Source: JBARRO01 sp049644265
Lineage (GTDB): Bacteria > Bacteroidota > Ignavibacteria > UBA10030
Length of the DNA: 64,000 nucleotides
Direction: 5' to 3'
NCBI GenBank assembly: GCA_049644265.1
Contig: JBARRO010000005.1
Coordinates: forward strand, 1-64,000
Both the position numbers and the translations under genes were made by a program. Position 1 is the stretch's first letter. Every line of letters begins with the position of its first letter. This document shows positions 34,464 through 41,992 of this stretch, in pieces. A model generated the notes under the pieces. It was not told the DNA's origin. It did not search any database and saw nothing but the letters and a program-made list of their open reading frames with translations.

Positions 34464-35182
34464 TCGTCGCCCGTCAGCTTAAGAAACACATCCTCGAGAC
34501 TCCTGTCCGCCATTTTTGCCTTTGCCTGCAGACTTTCCAATGTTCCCTCCGCGACCTTTTCGCCCTTCCGCATGATAATCACACGGTCGCAGAGCCGCTC
34601 CGCCGTGTCGAGCAGGTGTGTGCTCACGAGGATTGCACAACCCTCACCCCGAAGTCGTTGCAGCTCGCTCTTGAGTACAAATTGCCCTTTCGGGTCGATG
34701 CCGATCATCGGCTCGTCGCAGAGGAAGACCCGTGCGTTATGCACGAACGCGCACCCGATGGCGAGCTTTTGCTTCATGCCTTTCGAGAGCGTTGCCACGA
34801 GCTCATGCTCTTTTTCCTTCAGCTCCAGCCGGACGAGAAGCTCCTCGATCTTCGATTCAAAAACATCCATCGTGTTGTAGCACATGGCGACAAACTTGAT
34901 ATGCTCGCGGACGGTGAGGGCATCGTACGGATTCGGCATTTCCGGAATGAACGCCATGAGCTTCTTCGCTTCTTCCTCATCCCGAAGAATGCTGTGATTC
35001 TGTACCATCACGTCGCCGGAGTCCGGTTTGAGAATGCCGCAGATGCAACGGAGGGTTGTCGTTTTCCCGGCGCCGTTCGGACCAAGCAGTCCGACAATCT
35101 CTCCGGGGTTGATGGTGAAGGAGAGATTGGAAACAGCCGGAGTGTTTTTGAAGGATTTCGATAGATTTTGGATTTGGAGCAT
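34460..35182 (-). CDS. ABC transporter ATP-binding protein
   Basis: 240 residues. Walker A GPNGAGKTT near residue 36, signature LSKGMKQKLAIG near 131, Walker B RVFLCDEP near 152 and H-loop STHLL near 184 are all intact. It fits the CcmA/NatA-like class that energises ABC-2 or ABC_export permeases; it pairs with the downstream permease through an ATGA overlap. No C39 domain is fused to it. Confidence 0.93.
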   Translation of the reverse strand: MLQIQNLSKSFKNTPAVSNLSFTINPGEIVGLLGPNGAGKTTTLRCICGILKPDSGDVMVQNHSILRDEEEAKKLMAFIPEMPNPYDALTVREHIKFVAMCYNTMDVFESKIEELLVRLELKEKEHELVATLSKGMKQKLAIGCAFVHNARVFLCDEPMIGIDPKGQFVLKSELQRLRGEGCAILVSTHLLDTAERLCDRVIIMRKGEKVAEGTLESLQAKAKMADRSLEDVFLKLTGDE

Positions 35183-35374
35183 GGGCAGGTGAGGATGAGA
35201 GTGAGTTTCAGGATAAGGTGACGTAATGGAATTAGGTTTTCAATTGGCACGATGCGCGAGGGTGAAAGGGAGCAGGGGAGCAAGGGCGAGTTGTTTTCTC
35301 AGCAAGCGTCATGGGCAACGGTGCAAGGGAGCTAAGAGCCAGTGTGAAACAGGGTCCAAGAAAATGCCGGAGTC

Positions 35375-35473
35375 GTCATCCCTGTCCGACGAGTCAGAAG
35401 TTTCACACTAAATCAGATTCCCGCTAAAAACGTGCCTGCGCGCCGAAGTACGGCGTTTCGGCACGGAAATGAC
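35375..35473. repeat. Palindromic dispersed element, copy 3 (short)
   Basis: GTCATCCCTGTCCGAC begins and CGGAAATGAC ends it; internal ATCAGATTCCCGCTAAAAAC matches the right half of the other copies. TGCGCGCCGAAGTACGGCG forms a small extra hairpin. The rest of 35183-35543 holds only low-complexity text and a TTCCTTCCACCCC-type pyrimidine stretch, with no gene seen. Confidence 0.75.
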
Positions 35474-35543
35474 GCTTTCTTTTTCTTCCTTCCACCCCGG
35501 TCACCCTCTCACCCCTGCTCCCCCGCTCCGAAGCTCTCTTTCC

Positions 35544-38054
35544 TTACAACCTCCCCTCCACCCTCACCACCACCATTCTCGGCACTCCAAAATGTGTTCC
35601 CCCGAAACTCGATTCAAACTTGTACAAATACTTTGCATCGAACAGATTGAGAACGGAAGCGGAAACACGAAATGGCAGTGAAATAAGTTTTTCCAGTCCG
35701 ATATTCACGCCGACATCAAAAACCGCATGGGGAGCTACGGATTTGTCCGGCGAACCCGGCTCTTCTTCTTTTAACGAAAGAAGGTCGATGACATCGTCGG
35801 TGTACCCCCGGCGCTTAAGCTCAGCTCGGGAGTCTTCCTCATTCAATCCCTTCCCATTCTTGTCCGTCAGGTCAAACGGCAGTCCTGAGTCAAACCTTCC
35901 TCCCAATGTCACCGTCACATTATCTTCGATGCGAAACGCAAGATTCATGACAGCGGTGAGAAGCTGGTTGTGCTCGGTCGGGAACATATCCTCACCCCCG
36001 AAAGGACTTGAATAGTTCCTTCCTTCTTCTCCGAGGATGAGCCCTGCTGCAATCGGCGAGGAGCCATCTTCCGGCTTGATCCCGAGCGATGTGGACGTGT
36101 TGAGAGAAAATGTCCCGCTCACGTCGTTCCACTCGTGAAGTCGCAGCCGCAACTCCCCTCCTCCCACAAATCCATTTTTTAAATTCACGGGGAAGATCAC
36201 TCCGCTGTTCCCCAATTCCACCTTGACAAGAAAGTCTTCAATCAGCTTTGTGTACCCGGCCAGGTCGAGATCCACATATTCGTTCATCCGATACGTGCCG
36301 CCGATCTCGAGGACATGGGCCCGTTCGCTCGTCACCCGATTCGGAGTGCTGCCCTGGGGTTGCGCCGCGAGGGTGCGGGCTTCGTCCGAGCTGGAGACGA
36401 GAATATTCTCCAGGGGGGCTTGCATGACAATCCGGTCATACGATGCCCGCAGGACAAGGTCGTCGTTGTACCTGTACGCCGCGTGAAGTCTCGGAGAAAA
36501 GTACGACTCGATATCGAACAGACTGAAGACGTCGTACCGGACCCCGCCTTCAATCCGCCAGCGCCCGAAGCTGACGGCATCCTGGATATAAGCCGAAGAG
36601 CGGTACCCGTTTTGTGACTGGTCGGCGAGGAACGGACGCCCCCCCTGTGTGATATCGATTGCACGATAACGGATGTCCCCTCCCGGTACGCTCGAGTCGG
36701 AGAGCGCAGGATTCGTTACTGCAAACGTGAAGAATTCCTTCAACCGGTACACCTCGCCCGCGGCACCGACCTTTATCTCGTGTGGGGCATCCCGAGATTC
36801 AACGCGCGAGGAATACTCCAGCTGAACCCCGTTCTGCACCAGCGACCTCTCGCCGCCGATGAAGAATTTTTCGTTCTCCTGAATTGCCCTCTGCATGTCC
36901 GCCGCACCGGCAATCTGCCGCAGCCCACCGCTCGTGATCGTCGCTTTTCCGGATCGCGAATAAAAGAGGGCACTTAGCAGGGACTGAGCGCCTGACTGCA
37001 TGTTGACCCTTGCGCCAACAAGATAATCGTTCAAACTCTGACGTTGATCCTGCTTGCTGGCAGTGCTGCCGTTCGGGACTTCATAGTCGGTCTTATTCAC
37101 AGACCCGAGGACGTTGACATCCATGTCGGTGCCGGCGATCGCGTTTAGTTTGCCAAAGAGTGACTGGTTCTTTCCCCGGGAGTGGATCGGGTCGAAACCG
37201 CTTACCGGATCGAGATAGCGCTCGGACTCACTCTGGCTTCCCATGGCGTAAAATCCGGCTTGTTCATGGAAGTTTCCGCCCAACTCCACGGTGCCTTCCT
37301 TTCCTCCGAACGAACCGAACTGGACCGCTCCCCTCGCAAACAACGGCGTATCGAACCCTGATTTCGACGTAATCGAAACGACGCCCGCGGCGGCAACGCC
37401 GTATTCCGGGTTCAGCGCTCCTGTCTGAATATTGACGGACTTAATGAGCTGGGCATGAAGAAGACTGGAATACACGCGGCTCATGTCAGCCGACACAGGA
37501 ATGCCGTCGATGATATACTGGATCTGCGCATTTTCACCGCGGATATGGAGCCGTCCGTCTTCATCCGGCACAACCCCTGCCGTATTGAGAAGGATCGACT
37601 CGATTTTCTTCGAGGAAGAAACGGCGGGCAATTGCTCAATGGAGGAGGCGGTGTAAAAGGTGTGGGTGGATGTTTCGGCCTGGTCGCCTCGGAAGTTCGT
37701 AACAACCACTTCCCCCAGCCGATATTCCCGCCGAGCGGTGAGTTGAATCTTCAACGGAACGCTTGAGCGGACACGAACGGTCTGCTCGGCAACAAGGAGG
37801 GAGTCGGAGAATACCTGGACGTCGTACGCCCCGAACGGGACGCCGCGGATCGTGTGCTGTTCATTCGGCTTCACCGACCGCCCAAGGACAACCGAGCGGC
37901 TCGTGATCTCAACGAACCTTACGTCGAGGGATTTTTCGAGGTCCGACGACTGATCCGAGATCGTCATGACGATCGTCCCTTGCGATTCCTGCGCAATGGA
38001 AAAGGAACAGAAAAGCGAAAGTAGAAAGATGGAAAGCGAAACTCGTTGACTCAT
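35544..38054 (-). CDS. TonB-dependent receptor next to the ABC exporter
   Basis: 836 residues from the ATG at 38054, preceded by GAAGG; the extra 18 codons upstream are rejected. Signal peptide MSQRVSLSIFLLSLFCSFSIA. An N-terminal beta-sandwich domain (residues about 22-115) is followed by a plug (SSKKIESILLNTAGVVPDEDGRLHIRG, IIDGIPVS, YGVAAAGVVSITSKSG) and a barrel ending RMVVVRVEGRL. It is less like the SusC type than the receptor at 27818-30646. It is transcribed divergently from the AraC-type gene of the peptide cassette, with a 226-bp gap that could hold shared control sites. The substrate is unknown. Confidence 0.85.
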   Translation of the reverse strand: MSQRVSLSIFLLSLFCSFSIAQESQGTIVMTISDQSSDLEKSLDVRFVEITSRSVVLGRSVKPNEQHTIRGVPFGAYDVQVFSDSLLVAEQTVRVRSSVPLKIQLTARREYRLGEVVVTNFRGDQAETSTHTFYTASSIEQLPAVSSSKKIESILLNTAGVVPDEDGRLHIRGENAQIQYIIDGIPVSADMSRVYSSLLHAQLIKSVNIQTGALNPEYGVAAAGVVSITSKSGFDTPLFARGAVQFGSFGGKEGTVELGGNFHEQAGFYAMGSQSESERYLDPVSGFDPIHSRGKNQSLFGKLNAIAGTDMDVNVLGSVNKTDYEVPNGSTASKQDQRQSLNDYLVGARVNMQSGAQSLLSALFYSRSGKATITSGGLRQIAGAADMQRAIQENEKFFIGGERSLVQNGVQLEYSSRVESRDAPHEIKVGAAGEVYRLKEFFTFAVTNPALSDSSVPGGDIRYRAIDITQGGRPFLADQSQNGYRSSAYIQDAVSFGRWRIEGGVRYDVFSLFDIESYFSPRLHAAYRYNDDLVLRASYDRIVMQAPLENILVSSSDEARTLAAQPQGSTPNRVTSERAHVLEIGGTYRMNEYVDLDLAGYTKLIEDFLVKVELGNSGVIFPVNLKNGFVGGGELRLRLHEWNDVSGTFSLNTSTSLGIKPEDGSSPIAAGLILGEEGRNYSSPFGGEDMFPTEHNQLLTAVMNLAFRIEDNVTVTLGGRFDSGLPFDLTDKNGKGLNEEDSRAELKRRGYTDDVIDLLSLKEEEPGSPDKSVAPHAVFDVGVNIGLEKLISLPFRVSASVLNLFDAKYLYKFESSFGGTHFGVPRMVVVRVEGRL

Positions 38055-38280
38055 TGGACCTTCAATATTGATTCGGCGTATAGTACTAAACTCAGTGCGC
38101 AAAAACAATCACCACGCTTTATCTCTCTCGGCGTTCTCCGCCCGCCAGAGCAAGAACAGTGAGATTTTTCTTGCTTCTTAACGCCCGAAGCTTAAATTCA
38201 CAGACAAGCACTCCCCTTCTATCCCTCTCCCCTGCTCCCCTGCTTCATTCCAAATCCCCCTCTGTCTTATCAGTTTGCAT

Positions 38281-38580
38281 ATGGTCGACAGAGCAACAAA
38301 ATACATTGACGAACATTACGACGAAATCCAGACAGTCCAGGACGTCGCGGCGGCATTGAAGTGTCCCTACCATTCCTTGCGAAAGGCGTTTGCGCAGGAG
38401 ATCGGCATGCCGATGCAGAATTATTTGCACCGGGTGCGAGTGCGGGCGGCAAAAGTTCTCATGAAGAAAAGCACCCTGAAACTCTACGCCATTGCGCGTC
38501 AGGTGGGATATTCGAGCGATAATTCCCTCCGCCGGCACTGGAAGAAATTTTACGGGCGGTGCCCGGGCAGGCGCTCATGA
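38281..38580 (+). CDS. AraC-type DNA-binding domain protein, HTH only
   Basis: 99 residues from the ATG at 38281, all within one AraC/XylS double-HTH domain: ATKYIDEHYDEIQTVQDVAAAL, YHSLRKAFAQEIGM, then QVGYSSDNSLRRHWKKFYG. It has no sensor domain, so it would act by level, by partner, or as a simple activator. It is first in the plus-strand series leading to the C39 peptidase and the Cys-rich precursor, 123 bp before the thioredoxin-like gene. No clear Shine-Dalgarno site is visible. It is the natural candidate for control of that cassette, by inference. Confidence 0.82.
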   Translation: MVDRATKYIDEHYDEIQTVQDVAAALKCPYHSLRKAFAQEIGMPMQNYLHRVRVRAAKVLMKKSTLKLYAIARQVGYSSDNSLRRHWKKFYGRCPGRRS

Positions 38581-38703
38581 ATTCCTCGGGTCAATTTTGT
38601 TTCTCAGCTCTGCTTCTCAACAATCGCCGATGAATATGCTTGATTATTCCGCGCCGGGATGTGATATTCGCAAGTAGAAACATTGTTCGTCAGGAGGGGG
38701 AAG

Positions 38704-39228
38704 TTGCAAAAGAATTTGTTAGCTGGCGTCTTACTACTGGGACTTGTTGTCCTTCCGATATCCGCCGTCTGGATCCTCCACGGCGAATTCACCAATCGAT
38801 CCCCCGCACCCGGAACAAGAATCCCGTCCCTCATTCTGTCTACCCGGGATGGAAGTACATTTGCGCTCGGAGATTTCATCGGAAAGCGTGGACTGATCTT
38901 CTTCTTTACGGTAGAATGCTCCCATTGTCGAAAGGAATTCTCAAATCTGACGTCTCTCTACCCGCAGTACGCCAAAGACCTTCGCTTTTTCTTTGTTTCC
39001 CTTAGCGAGGTTGCTGATACCCGGGTTTTTCTCGGAATCAACGAGTCGACGAGGCCGGTGTTCTACTATAATAGTAGGAATGCGGGAAACGCTATTGATT
39101 TGAGCCTTGTCCCCACATTGTATTTGGTTGATGAGGGATTGATTCTTAGGAGCAAATATGTCGGCGAACGATCACTGGAAGGGGATAAGCAAATCATTGA
39201 GGAGTTCATTCATGACTCCGCACGTTAA
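38704..39228 (+). CDS. Membrane-tethered thioredoxin-like (TlpA/AhpC-type) protein
   Basis: 174 residues from a TTG at 38704; the strong AGGAGGGGG just before it decides this start over an upstream TTG. Residues about 4-25 are an N-terminal anchor. The thioredoxin fold follows, with the active site EC72SHC75RKEF and the cis-Pro segment SLVPTLYLVD. Topology should place CxxC outside the cytoplasm. Proteins of this type oxidise, reduce or isomerise protein thiols. Its gene overlaps the C39 peptidase gene by 17 bp and lies close to a six-Cys peptide gene, so disulfide handling of that peptide is a reasonable inference. Confidence 0.85.
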   Translation: MQKNLLAGVLLLGLVVLPISAVWILHGEFTNRSPAPGTRIPSLILSTRDGSTFALGDFIGKRGLIFFFTVECSHCRKEFSNLTSLYPQYAKDLRFFFVSLSEVADTRVFLGINESTRPVFYYNSRNAGNAIDLSLVPTLYLVDEGLILRSKYVGERSLEGDKQIIEEFIHDSAR

Positions 39229-39760
39229 AGGAAATCTTCCTTCGAAGCCACCGGGAAAAGCCCTTGCACTGATTTTCGTGGTGGCAGGCTCGGCAGCTCT
39301 ACTCGCAGCAGCCATTTCGGTAAGGATTGCCACCAAGGAGAACCGAAAAGATTTTATCCTGCAAGAGAGGGCAAACACCTGCGGAGTAGCTGCAATGAAG
39401 ATGGTGCTCGACGCATATGGAATCCATCGGACCATGGCAGACATTGAGAGTGAATTGCGGCCGTCACAAAAAGGTCTGAGCATGCTTGCCTTAAAGCGTT
39501 TCGCGCAGCAAACCGGCCTGTTTGTTCAAGGATGGCGGTTGTCCGCGGAGGAACTGAGCACTATCCCAAAGCCGGCCGTGCTATTCGTCCAAGGCTCGCA
39601 TTACTGTATCCTCGATAGCGTCGACCGATCGCAGTATTTCTTCCGGGATCCGGCGTTCGGTGCCATACAAATGACTGAGGAAGATCTCCAGAAAGTTTGG
39701 AACGGGGAAACTCTCGTTTTCTCAAACACGGTTCAGAACAAATTCGGAGAGGGTTTCTGA
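39212..39760 (+). CDS. Stand-alone membrane-tethered C39 peptidase
   Basis: 182 residues from the ATG at 39212, preceded by GAGGAG; it overlaps the thioredoxin-like gene by 17 bp. A hydrophobic anchor spans residues about 17-37. The papain-like C39 domain follows with Q51 and C57 in QERANTCG, H130 in QGSHYCILDS and D146 in FFRDPAFG, the full set of residues used by double-glycine leader peptidases (oxyanion Gln, Cys, His, Asp). Canonical C39 domains are fused to ABC transporters; this one has no ATPase or transporter domain. With the N-terminus inside, the catalytic domain is periplasmic. Its likely substrate is the precursor at 40074-40358. Confidence 0.88.
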   Translation: MTPHVKGNLPSKPPGKALALIFVVAGSAALLAAAISVRIATKENRKDFILQERANTCGVAAMKMVLDAYGIHRTMADIESELRPSQKGLSMLALKRFAQQTGLFVQGWRLSAEELSTIPKPAVLFVQGSHYCILDSVDRSQYFFRDPAFGAIQMTEEDLQKVWNGETLVFSNTVQNKFGEGF

Positions 39761-39775
39761 TGGCCCGCTGAAGAA

Positions 39776-39872
39776 TTTGCCCACGGAAACACAGAAGAAG
39801 CGGAAGGAGTCCACACGCGTCTTTCTTTTCCGTGTGTTTCGCGTGTTTCGTGGTCTCTTGTTTTTGGCGCGA
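39776..39872. repeat. Inverted-arm CACGGAAACACAG element
   Basis: GCCCACGGAAACACAGAAGA on the left pairs imperfectly with TTCCGTGTGTTTCGCGTGTT plus TCGTGG on the right. It is the same element type as at 52497-52580. It lies between the C39 gene and the precursor gene. In the remaining gap (39873-40073) no gene is visible. Confidence 0.7.
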
Positions 39873-40073
39873 CAGTAAGGTCAGAAATATGCTGCGCAAC
39901 CTGAACTTTTGTGGATCATCACCAAACCTTGCTCGCTGGTCTGTCAATTGACGATGGAAGCCCTGTGTGTGGTCGGCCCCCACATGCGGAGTGGAAATCC
40001 CGATGGGCAGAGGGCTGCAGCGGGCAAGAACATAACTCATCATCATTAACATATAATGGAAAAGGGGGAAGCC

Positions 40074-40358
40074 ATGAAAAACACAAAGAATCGAATTTGG
40101 GTTCTCTGTATTCTCTCCGCTATTCTTGTGAGCGGAGTGAATTTTGCTGCCGCGAAACCGGCCAATGTAGATCTTGGTCAGAATCGGGTCACGACGGCGA
40201 TCATGCAGCAAGTCGACCACGGAGCCTTGCTCGGTGATGGAGAGCTCAACGCTGTCGTCGGAGGTGCGACGGGATGCGCCAGGTTCTACGGCTGCTATTA
40301 TTGCTGTCTGGATTTGTGGATCATCGAGATTTGCGTCACGGTTTGTTTTCCGTGGTAA
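40074..40358 (+). CDS. Cys-rich peptide precursor with Sec-like signal peptide and double-glycine leader
   Basis: 94 residues from the ATG at 40074, with AAAAGGGGGAAG in front. Residues 1-27 look like a Sec signal peptide (MKNTKNR, then WVLCILSAILVSG, then FAAA). Residues 53-64, LGDGELNAVVGG, match the double-glycine leader consensus exactly at Leu-12, Glu-8, Leu-7, Val-4, Gly-2 and Gly-1. The predicted core is residues 65-94, ATGCARFYGCYYCC followed by a hydrophobic part and ICVTVCFPW. It has six cysteines spaced C-x5-C-x2-CC-x8-C-x3-C. Having both a Sec signal and a Gly-Gly leader is unusual; normal bacteriocin leaders go to a C39-ABC exporter. A terminator follows at once. The activity is unknown: bacteriocin, signal or toxin-like peptide. 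Confidence 0.85.
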   Translation: MKNTKNRIWVLCILSAILVSGVNFAAAKPANVDLGQNRVTTAIMQQVDHGALLGDGELNAVVGGATGCARFYGCYYCCLDLWIIEICVTVCFPW

Positions 40359-40369
40359 ACTGAAGCGAG

Positions 40370-40412
40370 GAAGCTCTTCTCGGAGGTTCGGGAAGAGCTT
40401 TCTTCTCCTTTT
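40370..40412 (+). terminator. Intrinsic terminator after the precursor gene
   Basis: AAGCTCTTC, an 11-nt loop, then GAAGAGCTT with TTCTCCTTTT behind it. It starts 12 bp after the precursor stop codon and would end a short, separately transcribed mRNA. Confidence 0.8.
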
Positions 40413-40452
40413 AATCCCACACTATCGAAGAACTTTTTTTTGGAGTATATCC

Positions 40453-41046
40453 ATGGTTCGAGACGCAAGTCGCTTGAGTGTGGTCCTGGCGCATGTTCTT
40501 TTGTTCACAACAAAAACCGCCGGACAAATCCCTTCTGGGGGAAGCGACTTTGGATTCCTTGATCAGGTACACTGGGGGATGTCGCTCGAGGCGGCTCGGG
40601 ACTCACTGAACTCGTTTCATCCTTCCCTCGCTCAAAGGCCGATGCCGAATCTTCCGCCTGACGATCCTGATAATCGCAGCCGTGCTGCCCGCCTGGGACT
40701 GCAGGAGACTTCTGACACTGTGTTGGTAGTTCCATTCGATCTCCTCGGTGAAAAAGCAAGGGCAACGTTGTTTTTCAGCATTGCCGGCAAGAGACTCTGT
40801 TCAGCATCGATTGCCGTGCAGGAAGCAACGGATGAATTATTCAGAAAGGTGCTGAAAACCCTCGAACTCCGTCACGGACCCCCGTCGGACTATCAGAAGA
40901 AACAAGAAACAAAGCTGTTCTTTACATTCGATTTCGAGTTACGGTCATGGAAGACCCAGTCTCAACTCATCGCCTTGGTGGATGTTCTCCTTAACGCATC
41001 CGTCCAAACATTCACGATTGATTACACCAAACTCTTAGAAGAGTGA
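40453..41046 (+). CDS. Exported protein of unknown function downstream of the peptide precursor
   Basis: 197 residues from the ATG at 40453 after TTTGGAG; the longer frame that overlaps the precursor in another phase is rejected. A signal peptide covers residues 1-25 (SVVLAHVLLFTTKTAG). The mature part begins FGFLDQVHWGMSLEAARDSL, a short WGMS-type motif seen in assorted periplasmic proteins, and has a second similar half (RATLFFSIAGKRLC, DELFRKVLKTLELRHG). I do not recognise a family. Being next to the precursor, it could protect the producer, bind the peptide, or be unrelated. Confidence 0.7.
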   Translation: MVRDASRLSVVLAHVLLFTTKTAGQIPSGGSDFGFLDQVHWGMSLEAARDSLNSFHPSLAQRPMPNLPPDDPDNRSRAARLGLQETSDTVLVVPFDLLGEKARATLFFSIAGKRLCSASIAVQEATDELFRKVLKTLELRHGPPSDYQKKQETKLFFTFDFELRSWKTQSQLIALVDVLLNASVQTFTIDYTKLLEE

Positions 41047-41115
41047 CTTAGAATCACTCCGCTCAAAGAAGATCTTTTTCCTGCTGGTCCATGTAATGAG
41101 GAAGGGGGATATGTC

Positions 41116-41766
41116 ATGCATGAGATGAGGGGCATCATAACGGCACCCTCCGAAACATTTTCCTTGATTGCCGCTGATCCGCGATGGAGATTGGCTTCAG
41201 TTGTGGTGACGTGTGGTTTAACGGCCCTTGCCTGGATAAAGACGTGCTTCGACAAAGGCTCCCTGTCCTTCGATTTGATTCTTTGGTGTGTTCTTTTTCT
41301 TATCTTATTCACTGTCCTGATACTTGTGACGCTGATTCTCGCTGCGTTTGTTTTTCTCAGTATTCACGCCTTTGTCCGATCGAACGAGCCGTCGTTTAAA
41401 ACCATGTTTTCCGTCGTTGTTCACACTGGCATTGTGTTTCTGCTTGGAGAAGTTGCCAACTTAGTGCTCGTCCGTCTGAACATCCTTGATCCGTCATCGT
41501 TTCCTGTCCCCAATCGCTTCCCGATGGGGCTCGACGTCTTTGCAATAGGAACTCACCTCCCTTCCGCGGCGGCAGTGATCCTCTACAGTTTCAATGTGTT
41601 CACACTTTGGTACTTTTCCATCCTGGGACTCGGAGTTTCGGTGGTCACCGGTCTCGGCAAAACAACCTGCCTTGCGATCGCATCCTCCGCGTGGCTTCTC
41701 GGCGTGGTCTTTATCATCTCGTTAGTAGTCGCACTCGGAGGAACGTCGCTCGGGATTAAATTCTGA
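41116..41766 (+). CDS. Yip1-like multi-span membrane protein
   Basis: 216 residues with about five hydrophobic segments. The opening RGIITAPSETFSLIAADPRW and the short loops resemble bacterial YIP1-family proteins. GGAAGGGGG lies before the start. No catalytic residues are visible. It ends the plus-strand series that begins at 38281. Small multi-span proteins beside bacteriocin genes often serve as immunity factors, but no feature shows that here. Confidence 0.72.
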   Translation: MHEMRGIITAPSETFSLIAADPRWRLASVVVTCGLTALAWIKTCFDKGSLSFDLILWCVLFLILFTVLILVTLILAAFVFLSIHAFVRSNEPSFKTMFSVVVHTGIVFLLGEVANLVLVRLNILDPSSFPVPNRFPMGLDVFAIGTHLPSAAAVILYSFNVFTLWYFSILGLGVSVVTGLGKTTCLAIASSAWLLGVVFIISLVVALGGTSLGIKF

Positions 41767-41992
41767 TCAATCGGTCGGAGCCTCATGATACACCGTGTGA
41801 CTCTACCCTCCCACCTTCTCATGTGACTCTCTCATGCAACAAGTCTTGATTCCCGAGTGGGCTGCGTGCCTGTAAAGAGCCAGCCCCGAGTTGCTCCTCG
41901 TCCCTCTTTTCCGTACCATTCTCGCACCGACTCACCTCCTGAACTGACGACCCCGAACCATCCGTTCGAAACTATTTGGCCAATCCCTCACT

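Noticed and set aside
40052..40057. TATAAT as -10 box of the precursor promoter
   Set aside because: It is only a few bases from the ribosome-binding site, leaving almost no leader, and has no convincing -35 box 17 bp upstream.
40174..40452. Longer frame for the exported orphan overlapping the precursor
   Set aside because: It reads the precursor and terminator in another phase; the ATG at 40453 has a ribosome-binding site and a signal peptide.
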